Origin: Pelomonas sp. V22
Lineage (GTDB): Bacteria > Pseudomonadota > Gammaproteobacteria > Burkholderiales > Burkholderiaceae_C
Length of the DNA: 64,000 nucleotides
Reading direction: 5' to 3'
Assembly (NCBI RefSeq): GCF_030014915.1
Contig: NZ_JAGIXS010000001.1
Coordinates: 1,488,001-1,552,000 of the forward strand
Shown: positions 27,565 to 36,133 of the stretch, piece by piece
Numbering within the stretch: the first letter of the stretch is position 1
How the letters are laid out: every line of letters starts with the position of its first letter
Made by a program: the position numbers and the translations under genes
The notes under the pieces: model-generated
Seen by the model: the letters and a program-made list of their open reading frames with translations, nothing else
Database searches by the model: none
What the model was told of the DNA's origin: nothing

Positions 27565-28451
27565 CGGGGCATTGTAGGAGCGGCGAATGCCCCTGCCAGA
27601 TGGTCGAACACCAGGCGCAATCGCGGTGTGTCGCGCAGCTCGCGGTGGGCGGTCAGCCACAGCGGCAGCGGCGGGATGGCGATCTCGGGCAGCACCCGCA
27701 CCAGGGCCGGATCACGCGCCGCCAGCGCCTCCGGGCCAACGCCTATGCCCAGGCCGGCGCGCACGGCCTCCCAGACCACGAGCTGGTTGTCGCAGCGCAG
27801 GCCGAAGTACTCGCGGCCCACCTTGAAACCGGCCTGGGCAAAGCCGCGCAGCATCTGGTCCGAACGATCAAACCCGAGCCATTGGTGCGAGGCCATGGTC
27901 GCCAGCGTCGGGAGGCCGGCCTGTGCCAGGTAGTCACGATGGGCATAGAGCCCCAGTGGGAAATCGGTCAGGCGCCGCGCCACCAGGGTCGGTTGCTCGG
28001 GCCTCACCATGCGCAGCGCGATGTCGGCACTGCGCTCCTGCAGGTTCTCGATCTCGTTGCTCGCCACCAGCTCGACCTGGATCTCCGGATGCCGCTCGCG
28101 CAACGCCCGTAAAGCCGGCAGCAGGAAGTGGGCGCAGAAGATTTCGCTGGCCGTCAGCCGCACGGTGCCGGCCAGCGTCTGCTCGCGCGCGGCCAGGCTC
28201 ATGGCGAACTCCCGCGCCGCTTCGCGCATGCGGCGGGCCGCCGGTAGCAAGTGCTCGCCGGCCGCCGTCAGGCGCAGGCCGCGGGCATGACGCTCGAACA
28301 GCACCTGGCCCAGCCGCTCTTCCAGCAGGGCCAGCTGGCGGCTCAGCGTCGGCTGGCTCTGGCCCAGCTGGTGCACCGCCCGGCCCAAGGAGCCCGCCTC
28401 AGCCAGCACCAGGAACAGTTGCAGGGACGACCAGTCGGCTTGCTCATCCAT
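27561..28451 (-). CDS. LysR family transcriptional regulator
   Basis: A 296-residue LysR regulator. The winged helix (LQLFLVLAEAGSLGRAVHQLGQSQPTLSRQLALLEERLG) fills the first 65 residues, followed by a periplasmic-binding-like effector domain (GTVRLTASEIFCAHFLLPALRALRERHP...). It is divergent from the two genes at 28553-29886, the usual arrangement of a LysR protein and its target. Its stop overlaps the start of tldD, unusual for a LysR gene, so the tldD transcript includes it. Confidence 0.92.
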   Translation of the reverse strand: MDEQADWSSLQLFLVLAEAGSLGRAVHQLGQSQPTLSRQLALLEERLGQVLFERHARGLRLTAAGEHLLPAARRMREAAREFAMSLAAREQTLAGTVRLTASEIFCAHFLLPALRALRERHPEIQVELVASNEIENLQERSADIALRMVRPEQPTLVARRLTDFPLGLYAHRDYLAQAGLPTLATMASHQWLGFDRSDQMLRGFAQAGFKVGREYFGLRCDNQLVVWEAVRAGLGIGVGPEALAARDPALVRVLPEIAIPPLPLWLTAHRELRDTPRLRLVFDHLAGAFAAPTMPR

Positions 28452-28499
28452 ATCAATTCATTTTTGGATACCTGCCATACAGTCTATCCACTTCCGGAT
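28451..28499. promoter_or_regulatory. Candidate LysR operator region
   Basis: The 101-base divergent gap has AT-rich repeats unlike the surroundings: TATC-N12-GATA (28451-28470), GGATA-N14-TATCC (28466-28489) and TATCC-N6-GGAT (28485-28499). These interlocking dyads may be binding sites for the adjacent LysR protein. Motif assignment is tentative. Confidence 0.4.
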
Positions 28500-28552
28500 T
28501 GATGCCCATGACTTGAAACTGCCGCCATCGGCCAAGGGAAGAGGAGACACCC

Positions 28553-28909
28553 ATGCAGATGCCCGCACTGATCCGCTACCAGCAGCAGCACTACCCGCGC
28601 TTCCACCGAAGCGCCCGCAATGTGCGCCTGCACCTGTTGACGGTGCCGCTGTTCCAGCTGGGCAGCCTGGCCTTGCTGTTCAGCCCGTGGTTGGGCGGGC
28701 TGGTAGCAGCAGCCGCCGGCATCGGGGCCTGCATGGCGGCGCTGGCGGCGCAGGGCCGGGGGCATCGCGACGAAGCGGTGCCCCCCGAGCCCTTCACCGG
28801 CCCGTGGAACTTCGTCGCCCGCATGCTCGCCGAGCAATGGCTGGCCTTCCCGCGCTTTGCGCTGGCCGGCGGCTGGCGCGTGGCTTTCGAATCAAACCCT
28901 TCTCGCTGA
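28553..28909 (+). CDS. Small two-helix membrane protein, Mpo1/DUF962-like
   Basis: A 118-residue protein with two hydrophobic segments (LLTVPLFQLGSLALLF and LVAAAAGIGACMAALAA). The HYPRFHRSARNVRLHLLTVPL opening resembles the Mpo1-like family (histidines ahead of the first helix), but similarity is only partial. A GAGGAG ribosome site precedes the ATG. It is followed 11 bases later by an NAD-binding gene and divergent from a LysR gene, so both may be LysR targets. Confidence 0.6.
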   Translation: MQMPALIRYQQQHYPRFHRSARNVRLHLLTVPLFQLGSLALLFSPWLGGLVAAAAGIGACMAALAAQGRGHRDEAVPPEPFTGPWNFVARMLAEQWLAFPRFALAGGWRVAFESNPSR

Positions 28910-28920
28910 AAGCAGCTGCC

Positions 28921-29886
28921 ATGCCCACCGTCGTCATCTTGGGGGCCGCTGGTCGGCTGGGGCAGGTGCTGGTGCCGGCCTTTGCCGCTGCCGGCTGGCG
29001 CGTGTTGGCGCAAAGCCGCAAGCCTTTGCCCGCTGAGCTGTCTCGGCTGAGCGGCGTGCAACAACTGGCCTGCGATGCGCTGGACCGTGCACCGCTGCAC
29101 GCCGGCGCGCGCGGCGCGAGCGTAGTCATCAACGCACTCAACCCGCCCTATCACCAATGGGAGCGCCAGGCCCTGCCGCTCGCCCAGGCCGCGCAGGTGC
29201 TGGCGCATGGGCTCGGCGCGCTCCTGATGCTGCCCGGCAATGTCTACAACTACGGCTCGAAACTGCCGGTGCGCTTGACGCCGGACACCCCGGAAGTCGG
29301 CGACACCAGCAAGGCGCGCATCCGTATCGAGATTGAGCAGCGCATGGCCGAGGCGCCAGGGCTGGATTCCGTGGTGCTGCGCGCTGGCGACTTCTTCGGC
29401 GGCAGCGGGCGTGGCAGCTGGTTCGATCTCGTCGTGGCCAGCCGCCTGGACAAGGGCCGCGTGGTCTATCCCCGCCCCTTGGATCGCATGCACGCCTGGG
29501 CCTATCTGCCCGACCTGGCTCAGGCCTTTGTCAAGCTTGCCGAGCAGCGTGAACGGCTGCGGGGCCACCATCGACTGCACTTCGCCGGCCATGCGGTCGA
29601 GGGTCAGGTCTTGCTGAAGGCGCTGCAGGCGCTGCTGGACAAACCGCTCCGGGCCGCCAGCCTGCCCTGGCCCCTGATACGGCTAGCCGCACCGCTGATG
29701 CCCAGCTGGAAGGCCATCGCGGAGATGCGCTACCTGTGGGAGAGGCCGCATCGCCTCGAGGAAGAGGCCTTGCGAAAGCTGATCGGCGAACCCGCCCACA
29801 CGCCGTTGCCTGTCGCCTTGAGCGAAAGCCTCGCCGCGCTGGGGATGGCGCCAGGGCGGCGTGAAGCCGGGCCGCAGCCCGCCTGA
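28921..29886 (+). CDS. NAD(P)-binding epimerase/NmrA-like protein
   Basis: A 321-residue Rossmann-fold protein of the extended short-chain dehydrogenase class. The nucleotide loop is GAAGRLGQ near the N-terminus. A substrate-side block NVYNYGSKLPV carries the Tyr and Lys found in YxxxK-type enzymes, although spacing is altered. RAGDFFGG follows, as in NmrA-like and epimerase proteins. Substrate unknown. ATG 28921 is chosen because the longer frame runs through the upstream gene. Confidence 0.75.
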   Translation: MPTVVILGAAGRLGQVLVPAFAAAGWRVLAQSRKPLPAELSRLSGVQQLACDALDRAPLHAGARGASVVINALNPPYHQWERQALPLAQAAQVLAHGLGALLMLPGNVYNYGSKLPVRLTPDTPEVGDTSKARIRIEIEQRMAEAPGLDSVVLRAGDFFGGSGRGSWFDLVVASRLDKGRVVYPRPLDRMHAWAYLPDLAQAFVKLAEQRERLRGHHRLHFAGHAVEGQVLLKALQALLDKPLRAASLPWPLIRLAAPLMPSWKAIAEMRYLWERPHRLEEEALRKLIGEPAHTPLPVALSESLAALGMAPGRREAGPQPA

Positions 29887-29989
29887 GTTTCACGATTCTT
29901 TACACCCCTCGCGTCGGCGGCGCCGGCAGGTCGGCGTTGTATCGCCAAGCACGCAATTCAGCGTCGCTGCCACCGACCAAGGAGCCCTC

Positions 29990-30343
29990 ATGAACCGCCA
30001 AATCCGCCTGATCGCCCTGTTCGCTTTCGCTGGCCTGAGCGCCCTGAGCCAAGCCCAGACTCCCGCTCCCGCCACACCTGCCACGCCGCGCGTCGATCAG
30101 CGCGAAGCCAACCAGCAGGCCCGCATCGCCCAGGGTGCCGCGTCCGGCACGCTGACGGCCCGCGAGACCCAGCGCCTCGAGAAGGAGCAGGCCGCGATCA
30201 ACAAGGCCGAAGACAAGGCCAAGGCCGATGGCACGGTCACGAAGCATGAGCGCCGCCGCCTGCACAAGATGCAGGATGGCGCCAGCAAAGACATCCATCA
30301 CGCCAAGCACAACGCCAAGCCGGCCAGCGCCACGGGTCAATGA
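29990..30343 (+). CDS. Small exported basic protein with a duplicated motif
   Basis: A 117-residue protein with a signal peptide (IALFAFAGLSALSQAQ) and a Pro/Ala linker. Then come two related units: IAQGAASGTLTARETQRLEKEQAAI and AKADGTVTKHERRRLHKMQDGASKDI. The pattern (xDG/SG-x-LT-xxE-xxxL) recalls a helix-loop-helix EF-hand-like repeat, but I see no full calcium loop. The AAGGAG ribosome site fixes the start. The family is common in this group; function unknown. Confidence 0.75.
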   Translation: MNRQIRLIALFAFAGLSALSQAQTPAPATPATPRVDQREANQQARIAQGAASGTLTARETQRLEKEQAAINKAEDKAKADGTVTKHERRRLHKMQDGASKDIHHAKHNAKPASATGQ

Positions 30344-30354
30344 TCCAGGCCAGC

Positions 30355-30389
30355 AGGCCCGCGAACGCCTCTTCAGGCCTCGCGGGCCT
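30355..30389. terminator. Possible terminator between convergent genes at the rsmI 3' end
   Basis: 10-bp stem (AGGCCCGCGA / TCGCGGGCCT, arms 30355-30364 and 30380-30389) whose 15-base loop holds the rsmI stop. It is followed by TCTTC on the + strand. The weak T run makes this uncertain. Confidence 0.4.
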
Positions 30390-31293
30390 TCTTCATGGCG
30401 AGGCCCAGGTCGTAGAGCTGGTTGCGCGGCGCGCCGCTGATCTCGGCGGCCAGGGCCACGGCCTGCTTCAAGGGCAATTCGGCCGACAGCAGCTCGAGCG
30501 CGCGTCGTGCCAGCGCCGGCAGCTCATCCTCACCTGCCTCCGCGGCCTCCGCCGCATGCAGCACCAAGACGAATTCACCCCGCTCACGCTGGGCATCGGC
30601 CGCCAGCCAGGCCGGCAGTTCGGCGGCGAACGCCGTGTGCACGGTCTCGAACTGCTTGGTCAATTCACGCCCCAGCGTGACCCGCTGCTGCGGCGCCAGC
30701 TCAGCGAGCAGCGCCAGCAGATCAGCAATGCGATGAGGCGCCTCGAACAGCACTTGGCTGTGGTCGGCACCCACCAGCGCCTGCAGCCGCCGGCGCCGTT
30801 CCTGCCCCTTGGGCGGCAGGAAGCCCACGAAACGGAAACCACTGGCCTGCGCATCACCAGCCACGCTCATCAAGGTCGTGGCGCTGCTGGCGCCTGGCAG
30901 CGGCAGGCAACGCAAGCCGGCGGCCTGCACGGCCGCCACGAGTGCTGCGCCAGGGTCAGAGACGGCTGGCGTGCCAGCATCGCTGACATAGGCGATCCGC
31001 TCCCCGGCTTGCAGCCGCGCCACCAGGCCGGCGGCGGCCTCATGCTCGTTGTGCTGATGCAGGCTCAGCAAGGGCTTGTGCAGGCCCAGATGGCGCAAGA
31101 GGCCGCCCGTCACCCGCGTGTCCTCGCAGGCCACCGCATCGACCAGGCTCAGCACCTGGATCGCACGCAGGCTGATATCCGCCAAGTTGCCTATGGGTGT
31201 GGCCACCAGGTAGAGGCAGGCGGCGGGATACTGCTGGCCGCCGGCCGCAGCCTGGGCGGCCTGCAGCAACAGGGAGGCAGGGGCAATGCTCAA
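30373..31293 (-). CDS. rsmI: 16S rRNA (cytidine-1402-2'-O)-methyltransferase
   Basis: A 306-residue tetrapyrrole-methylase-fold enzyme that 2'-O-methylates C1402 of 16S rRNA with SAM. Markers are [41 protein letters not shown] and the VFEAPHRI loop. The start is a TTG at 31293 with GGAGAG seven bases upstream; no ATG or GTG fits better. It overlaps the divergent yraN gene by 8 bases, so each ribosome site lies within the other gene. Confidence 0.93.
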   Translation of the reverse strand: MSIAPASLLLQAAQAAAGGQQYPAACLYLVATPIGNLADISLRAIQVLSLVDAVACEDTRVTGGLLRHLGLHKPLLSLHQHNEHEAAAGLVARLQAGERIAYVSDAGTPAVSDPGAALVAAVQAAGLRCLPLPGASSATTLMSVAGDAQASGFRFVGFLPPKGQERRRRLQALVGADHSQVLFEAPHRIADLLALLAELAPQQRVTLGRELTKQFETVHTAFAAELPAWLAADAQRERGEFVLVLHAAEAAEAGEDELPALARRALELLSAELPLKQAVALAAEISGAPRNQLYDLGLAMKKAREA

Positions 31294-31666
31294 GTGGGGC
31301 TCTCCGAAGGGGCGGGGCGATGCGGCCGAAGACCGCGCCTTGCGCTATTTGCAGCAGCAGGGGCTGCGGCTCGTGGAGCGCAATTATCGGGTCGCGCGCG
31401 GGCCGCAAGCGCGCGGCGGCGAGATCGACCTGATCATGCGGGCACCCGATGGCTGCCTGGTCTTCGTCGAGGTGCGGGCCCGGGCCGACGGCTCACATGG
31501 TGGCGCGGCAGCCAGCATTGGCGCCAGCAAGCAGCGCCGCATCATCCTGGCGGCGCGCCACTACCTGCTGCGCATGGCCTCGCCGCCGCCTTGCCGCTTC
31601 GACGTGCTGGCCCTGGAAGGCGAGCAGCTGGAGTGGTTGCAGGCCGCGTTTGATGCCTCGTTATGA
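31286..31666 (+). CDS. yraN: UPF0102 family endonuclease-like protein YraN
   Basis: A 126-residue YraN protein with the nuclease-like core [48 protein letters not shown] and a basic KQRRI helix. The conserved E/D/E/K set resembles a Holliday-junction-resolvase fold; function is unproven. The ATG at 31286 has AGGGAGG 8 bases upstream. It is first in a block with diaA and dolP, as in enterics (where lpoA normally precedes it; here lpoA is absent). Confidence 0.9.
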   Translation: MLKWGSPKGRGDAAEDRALRYLQQQGLRLVERNYRVARGPQARGGEIDLIMRAPDGCLVFVEVRARADGSHGGAAASIGASKQRRIILAARHYLLRMASPPPCRFDVLALEGEQLEWLQAAFDASL

Positions 31667-31675
31667 TGCACGCCA

Positions 31676-32257
31676 ATGCTTGAGCAACGAATCCAACAAC
31701 AGTTTTTCGAGAGCGCCGACCTGCTCTACCAGGTGGCCGAAAGCCTCTCGCGGCCGGTGGCCGACGCGGCCCAGTTGCTGGTGGACGGCATCACGGCCGG
31801 CAATCGCGTGCTGTGCTGCGGCCTCGGTCTGTCGGCCCTCGATGCCCGCTACATGGCCGCGCTGCTGAGCGGCCGCTTCGAGCAGGAGCGCCCCGGGCTC
31901 GCGGCCCTGTGCCTCGACGGCCAGGTCCAGACCGGCGCGGCCGCCGACGTCAGCAGCGCGCTGGCCCGCCAGATCCAGGTGCTGGGCCATCCCGGCGACC
32001 TGCTGCTGCTGTTCGAATCACAGGGCGCCTCGCGAGCCCAGCTGGCACCGCTGCTGGAGGCTGCCCATGCGCAGGACATGACCGTCATCACCCTCAGCGG
32101 CAGCCAGGATGAAGAATGGCGCAGCGCCCTGCTCGACACCGACGTGCAGATCCGCCTGCCCCACAGCCGCGTCGCCCGCGTGGCCGAGGGCCAGCGCCTG
32201 CTCGCCCATTGCCTGTGCGATGCCATCGACCTGCAGCTGCTGGGCAGCGGCGAGTAA
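31676..32257 (+). CDS. diaA: SIS-domain protein DiaA (GmhA-like)
   Basis: A 193-residue sugar-isomerase-domain protein starting LEQRIQQQFFESADLLYQVAESLSRPV with a GmhA-like fold. In E. coli DiaA binds DnaA and times replication start. The local order yraN-diaA-dolP supports DiaA over a lipopolysaccharide heptose isomerase. The frame starts 10 bases after yraN. Confidence 0.82.
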   Translation: MLEQRIQQQFFESADLLYQVAESLSRPVADAAQLLVDGITAGNRVLCCGLGLSALDARYMAALLSGRFEQERPGLAALCLDGQVQTGAAADVSSALARQIQVLGHPGDLLLLFESQGASRAQLAPLLEAAHAQDMTVITLSGSQDEEWRSALLDTDVQIRLPHSRVARVAEGQRLLAHCLCDAIDLQLLGSGE

Positions 32258-32291
32258 CGAACCACCCACCTTTCAAGGGACGAATCCCCAC

Positions 32292-32924
32292 ATGAACTTC
32301 CAAAGCCAAGCACGTCGCGTCACGCTTCTGGCCACCGTTCTTGCCGCCGCGCTGAGCGGCACGGCCTGCGCGCCGCTGTTCGTCGGCGGTGCCATGGTGG
32401 GCGGCGCCCTGGTGGCCACTGATCGCCGCACCTCGGGCATGCAGCTGGAGGACGAGAGCATCGAGCTCAAGGTCGGCCAGAACATGCGCCACCACCTGCC
32501 CGACCGCGCCCATGTGAACGCCAACAGCTACAACCGCATGGTGCTCCTGACCGGCGAGGTGGCGACCGATGCCGACAAGGCCAAGGCCGAGACCGTGGTC
32601 AGCAAGATCGAGAACGTGCGGGGCGTGATCAACGAGCTTGAGGTCACCTTCACCAGCTCGATGACCAGCCGCGCCAACGACAGCCTGCTCGCCACCAAGG
32701 TCAAGGCCCGCCTAGTCGAGTCCAAGGACCTGCTGGCCAATGCCTTCTACGTCGTGGTCGAGCGCGGCAATGTCTACCTGCTGGGGCGTGTCACCGAACG
32801 CGAAGCCAATCGCGCGGCCGAGATCGCCAGCAGTGTGGGCGGCGTGAAAAAGGTGGTGAAGATGTTCGAGCTGATCAGCGAGGAAGAGCTGGCGCGGATG
32901 ACGCCGAAGTCCTCCAAGGACTGA
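32292..32924 (+). CDS. dolP: Outer-membrane lipoprotein with two BON domains, DolP/YraP
   Basis: A 210-residue lipoprotein: an N-terminal signal ends at Cys26 (SGTAC, a poor lipobox with Gly at -3), then a Gly-rich stretch and two BON domains (RAHVNANSYNRMVLLTGEV... and YVVVERGNVYLLGRVTEREAN). In E. coli DolP supports outer-membrane integrity and the BAM complex. An AAGGGA site precedes the ATG. It ends the yraN-diaA-dolP block. Confidence 0.88.
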   Translation: MNFQSQARRVTLLATVLAAALSGTACAPLFVGGAMVGGALVATDRRTSGMQLEDESIELKVGQNMRHHLPDRAHVNANSYNRMVLLTGEVATDADKAKAETVVSKIENVRGVINELEVTFTSSMTSRANDSLLATKVKARLVESKDLLANAFYVVVERGNVYLLGRVTEREANRAAEIASSVGGVKKVVKMFELISEEELARMTPKSSKD

Positions 32925-33818
32925 TCACTTCAGCCTCTTGATCAGGCTGGAGGTGTCCCAGCGCCGTCCGCCCATGCTCTGCACATCAGCATAGAACTGA
33001 TCCACGAGGGCGGCGAGCGGCAGCCGGGCGCCGTTGTGGCGAGCCTCGTCCAGCACCAGGCCCAGGTCCTTGCGCATCCAGTCGACGGCGAAGCCGAATT
33101 CGAACTGATCGTCCACCATGGTCTTGCCACGGTTGTCCATCTGCCAGCTCTGGGCCGCGCCCTTGCCGATCACGTCCAGCACCAGCTTCATGTCAAGGCC
33201 GGCCTTCTGGCCGAAGGCAATGGCCTCCGACAGGCCCTGCACCACGCCGGCGATGCAGACCTGGTTCACCATCTTGGCCAGCTGACCGGCGCCCGATTCA
33301 CCGACACGCGTGACGGCGCGCGAGAACGCCATCGCCACCGGCTGCATGGCATCGAACGGCACCTGGTCGCCGCCGCACATCACCGTCAGCATTCCGTTCA
33401 CCGCGCCCGCCTGACCGCCGGACACCGGCGCATCGACGAAGTGCAGGCCCAGGGCCACGCCGGCCGCATGCAGCTCCCTGGCCACATCGGCCGAGGCCGT
33501 CGTGTGGTCGACAAAGATCGCGCCGCGCTTCATGCCCTGAAAGGCGCCCGTTTTACCGAGCACCACCGAGCGCAGATCGGCGTCGTTGCCGACGCAGGCA
33601 AACACGATGTCAGCGCCCGCTGCCGCTGCGGCAGGCGTGGGCGCAGCCGCGCCACCGTACTCCAGTGCCCAGGCCTCGGCCTTGGCGGCCGTGCGGTTGT
33701 AGACCGTCACCTGGTGGCCGGTGCGGGCCAGGTGGCCAGCCATGGGATAGCCCATCACGCCGAGGCCGATGAAGGCGACGCGACGCGGGGCGATGGGCTC
33801 GTAGCTGCGAGTGCTCAT
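32925..33818 (-). CDS. Beta-hydroxyacid dehydrogenase (3-hydroxyisobutyrate/tartronate semialdehyde reductase type)
   Basis: A 297-residue NAD(P)-dependent oxidoreductase. The Rossmann motif VAFIGLGVMGYPMAGHLARTGH, the substrate block FVDAPVSGGQAGAVNGMLTVMCGGD and the catalytic Lys region GAGQLAKMVNQ are all seen. The exact substrate is not clear from sequence. ATG 33818 is used; a GTG 33833 that abuts the pilU stop is an alternative. It follows pilU directly but is probably an unrelated passenger in the transcript. Confidence 0.85.
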   Translation of the reverse strand: MSTRSYEPIAPRRVAFIGLGVMGYPMAGHLARTGHQVTVYNRTAAKAEAWALEYGGAAAPTPAAAAAGADIVFACVGNDADLRSVVLGKTGAFQGMKRGAIFVDHTTASADVARELHAAGVALGLHFVDAPVSGGQAGAVNGMLTVMCGGDQVPFDAMQPVAMAFSRAVTRVGESGAGQLAKMVNQVCIAGVVQGLSEAIAFGQKAGLDMKLVLDVIGKGAAQSWQMDNRGKTMVDDQFEFGFAVDWMRKDLGLVLDEARHNGARLPLAALVDQFYADVQSMGGRRWDTSSLIKRLK

Positions 33819-33833
33819 GGGTAAGAAATCCAC

Positions 33834-34970
33834 TCAGACGATGGTCATGTGTTCGGTGCCCGAGCTGAGATCGCCGCTGCGGGCACGCTCGCTGTTGAGC
33901 TTGATCTGCAGGCGCAGGTCATTCACCGAATCGGCATTGCGCAGCGCGTCCTCGTAGCTCACCTTGTGGTTCTCATAGAGGTCGAACAGCGCCTGGTCGA
34001 AGGTCTGCATGCCCTGTTCGCGCGAGCGCTTCATCAGCTCCTTGATCTCGCTGATCTCGCCCTTGAAGATCAGGTCTGACACGAGCGGCGTGTTCAGCAG
34101 GATCTCCACCGCCGCCACGCGGCCCTTGCCCTCCTGGCGCGGCAAGAGGCGCTGCGAGATCAGGGAGCGCAGGTTCAGCGAGAGGTCCATCAGGAGCTGG
34201 GCGCGTCGCTCTTCCGGGAAGAAGTTGATGATGCGATCCAGCGCCTGATTGGCACTGTTGGCGTGCAGCGTGGCCATGCACAAATGGCCGGTCTCGGCGA
34301 AGGCCACGGCATGCTCCATGGTCTCGCGGTCGCGGATTTCGCCCATCAGGATCACATCGGGCGCCTGGCGCAGCGTGTTCTTCAGCGCCATCTCCCAACT
34401 GTCGGTATCGATGCCCAGCTCGCGCTGGGTGACGATGCAGTTCTTGTGCGGATGGACGAACTCGACCGGGTCTTCGATGGTGATGATGTGGCCGTGCGTG
34501 GTCTCGTTGCGCTCATCGATCATCGCTGCCAGGGTGGTGCTCTTGCCGGAGCCGGTAGCCCCCACCACGATCACCAGGCCGCGCTTGGTCTGGGTGACTT
34601 CGCGCAGGATGTCGGGCAGGTCCAGCGACTTGATCGTCGGCAGCGTGGCCGGGATGGTCCGCAGCACCAGGCCTACGCTGCCCTGCTGCAGGAAGGCGTT
34701 GGCACGGAAGCGGCCAATGCCCTGCGGCGAAATGGCGAAATTGCATTCCTTGGTGCGCTCGAACTCGGCCGCCTGCTTGTCGTTCATGATGGAACGCGCC
34801 AGCTGCAAGGTGTGCTGGCCGGTCAGCGGCTGCGGCGAGACCTTGGTGACCTTGCCGTCCACCTTGATGGCCGGCGGGAAGTCGGCCGTGAGGAACAGGT
34901 CCGAGCCCTTGCGCGAGATCATCAGGCGCAGGAGGTCGTTGATGAATTTCGAGGCCTGGTCGCGTTCCAT
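33834..34970 (-). CDS. pilU: Type IV pilus retraction-like ATPase PilU
   Basis: A 378-residue PilT-family ATPase with Walker A GATGSGKST, an Asp box (ITIEDPVEF), Walker B (VILMGEIRD) and a His box (ATLHANS). The long C-terminal tail (LNSERARSGDLSSGTEHMTIV) separates PilU from PilT. It helps PilT retract type IV pili under load. It lies downstream of pilT with an 87-base hairpin-rich gap. Confidence 0.95.
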   Translation of the reverse strand: MERDQASKFINDLLRLMISRKGSDLFLTADFPPAIKVDGKVTKVSPQPLTGQHTLQLARSIMNDKQAAEFERTKECNFAISPQGIGRFRANAFLQQGSVGLVLRTIPATLPTIKSLDLPDILREVTQTKRGLVIVVGATGSGKSTTLAAMIDERNETTHGHIITIEDPVEFVHPHKNCIVTQRELGIDTDSWEMALKNTLRQAPDVILMGEIRDRETMEHAVAFAETGHLCMATLHANSANQALDRIINFFPEERRAQLLMDLSLNLRSLISQRLLPRQEGKGRVAAVEILLNTPLVSDLIFKGEISEIKELMKRSREQGMQTFDQALFDLYENHKVSYEDALRNADSVNDLRLQIKLNSERARSGDLSSGTEHMTIV

Positions 34971-35010
34971 GAGGGATCCTGCTGGTGAACTTCGAGGGAA
35001 GTTTTGCCGC

Positions 35011-35073
35011 CACTCACATGGCTGGCGCCATATGAGTGACGTCGAATTTCCCGGGCTTCAGCCCGGGAAATTC
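35011..35073 (-). other. Tandem hairpins in the pilT-pilU intergenic region
   Basis: Two hairpins: a perfect 13-bp stem (arms 35044-35056 and 35061-35073) whose loop contains the pilT stop codon, and a 12-bp stem with one mismatch (CACTCACATGGC / GCCATATGAGTG, 35011-35038). Neither is followed by a U run. They could block RNase entry, or reduce read-through so that pilU is made at a lower level than pilT. Confidence 0.55.
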
Positions 35074-36101
35074 TCCGGAAACTTAGCCTTGGAACGGGCT
35101 TCAGCTGGCGAGATGATGTTGCGGCGGACCAGGTCGGTGAGGTTCTGGTCCAGCGTCTGCATGCCCATGCTGTTGCCGGTCTGGATGGCCGAGTACATCT
35201 GGGCGACCTTGTTCTCGCGGATCAGGTTGCGGATGGCCGAGGTGCCCAGCATGATTTCGTGCGCCGCCACCCGGCCGGTCCCGTCTTTCAGCTTGCAAAG
35301 GCTTTGAGAGATCACGGCCACCAGCGATTCGGACACCATCGCGCGGACCATTTCCTTTTCGGCCGCGGGGAACACGTCAACGATACGGTCCACGGTCTTG
35401 GCCGCGGACGAGGTGTGCAAGGTGCCGAAGACCAAGTGGCCTGTTTCAGCCGCTGTCAGCGCCAGGCGGATGGTTTCCAGGTCGCGCATTTCGCCGACCA
35501 GCACCGCGTCCGGGTCTTCACGAAGTGCGGAGCGCAGCGCATTGGCGAAGCTCAGGGTGTGCGGCCCGACTTCCCGCTGGTTGATCAGGCTCTTCTTCGA
35601 TTCATGCACGAATTCGATCGGGTCCTCGATGGTGAGGATGTGGCCGTATTCGTTCTCGTTGAGGTGGTTGACCATGCCGGCCAGCGTCGTGGACTTGCCT
35701 GAACCCGTGGGGCCAGTCACCAGCACCAGGCCGCGCGGCTTCAAGGCCAGCTCTGCGAAAACCTTGGGCGCGTTCAGCTGCTCCAGCGTCAGGATCTTGG
35801 ACGGAATGGTCCGGAACACGGCGCCGGCGCCGCGGTTCTGGTTGAAGGCATTGACCCGGAAACGCGCCAGGCCCTGGATCTCGAACGAGAAGTCGACCTC
35901 CAGCGTTTCCTCGTAGGCCTTGCGCTGCGAGTCATTCATGATGTCGTACACCATGTCGTGGACCGCGCGGTGGTCCAGCGCCTCGACGTTGATGCGGCGC
36001 ACATCGCCATGCACGCGGATCATCGGTGGCAGGCCGGCCGAGAGGTGCAAGTCCGAGGCCTTGTTCTTGACCGAGAATGCCAGCAGTTGGGTGATGTCCA
36101 T
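35058..36101 (-). CDS. pilT: Type IV pilus twitching motility ATPase PilT
   Basis: A 347-residue hexameric retraction ATPase. It has the PAS-like N-domain (KNKASDLHLSAGLPPMIRVHGDVR), Walker A GPTGSGKST, ITIEDPIEF, VLVGEMRD, the FGTLHTSSA His box, and AIRNLIRENKVAQMYSAIQTG, the C-terminal AIRNLIRE motif needed for retraction. It is divergent from the YggS gene with 32 bases between starts, a conserved arrangement. Confidence 0.97.
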   Translation of the reverse strand: MDITQLLAFSVKNKASDLHLSAGLPPMIRVHGDVRRINVEALDHRAVHDMVYDIMNDSQRKAYEETLEVDFSFEIQGLARFRVNAFNQNRGAGAVFRTIPSKILTLEQLNAPKVFAELALKPRGLVLVTGPTGSGKSTTLAGMVNHLNENEYGHILTIEDPIEFVHESKKSLINQREVGPHTLSFANALRSALREDPDAVLVGEMRDLETIRLALTAAETGHLVFGTLHTSSAAKTVDRIVDVFPAAEKEMVRAMVSESLVAVISQSLCKLKDGTGRVAAHEIMLGTSAIRNLIRENKVAQMYSAIQTGNSMGMQTLDQNLTDLVRRNIISPAEARSKAKFPENFPG

Positions 36102-36133
36102 GGGTCGGGCTACTCCGAAAACGTCGAAGCATT

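Noticed and set aside
35040-35080. Rho-independent terminator at the end of pilT
   Set aside because: The stem is strong but no U run follows on the - strand, so it is listed as a hairpin of unknown role.
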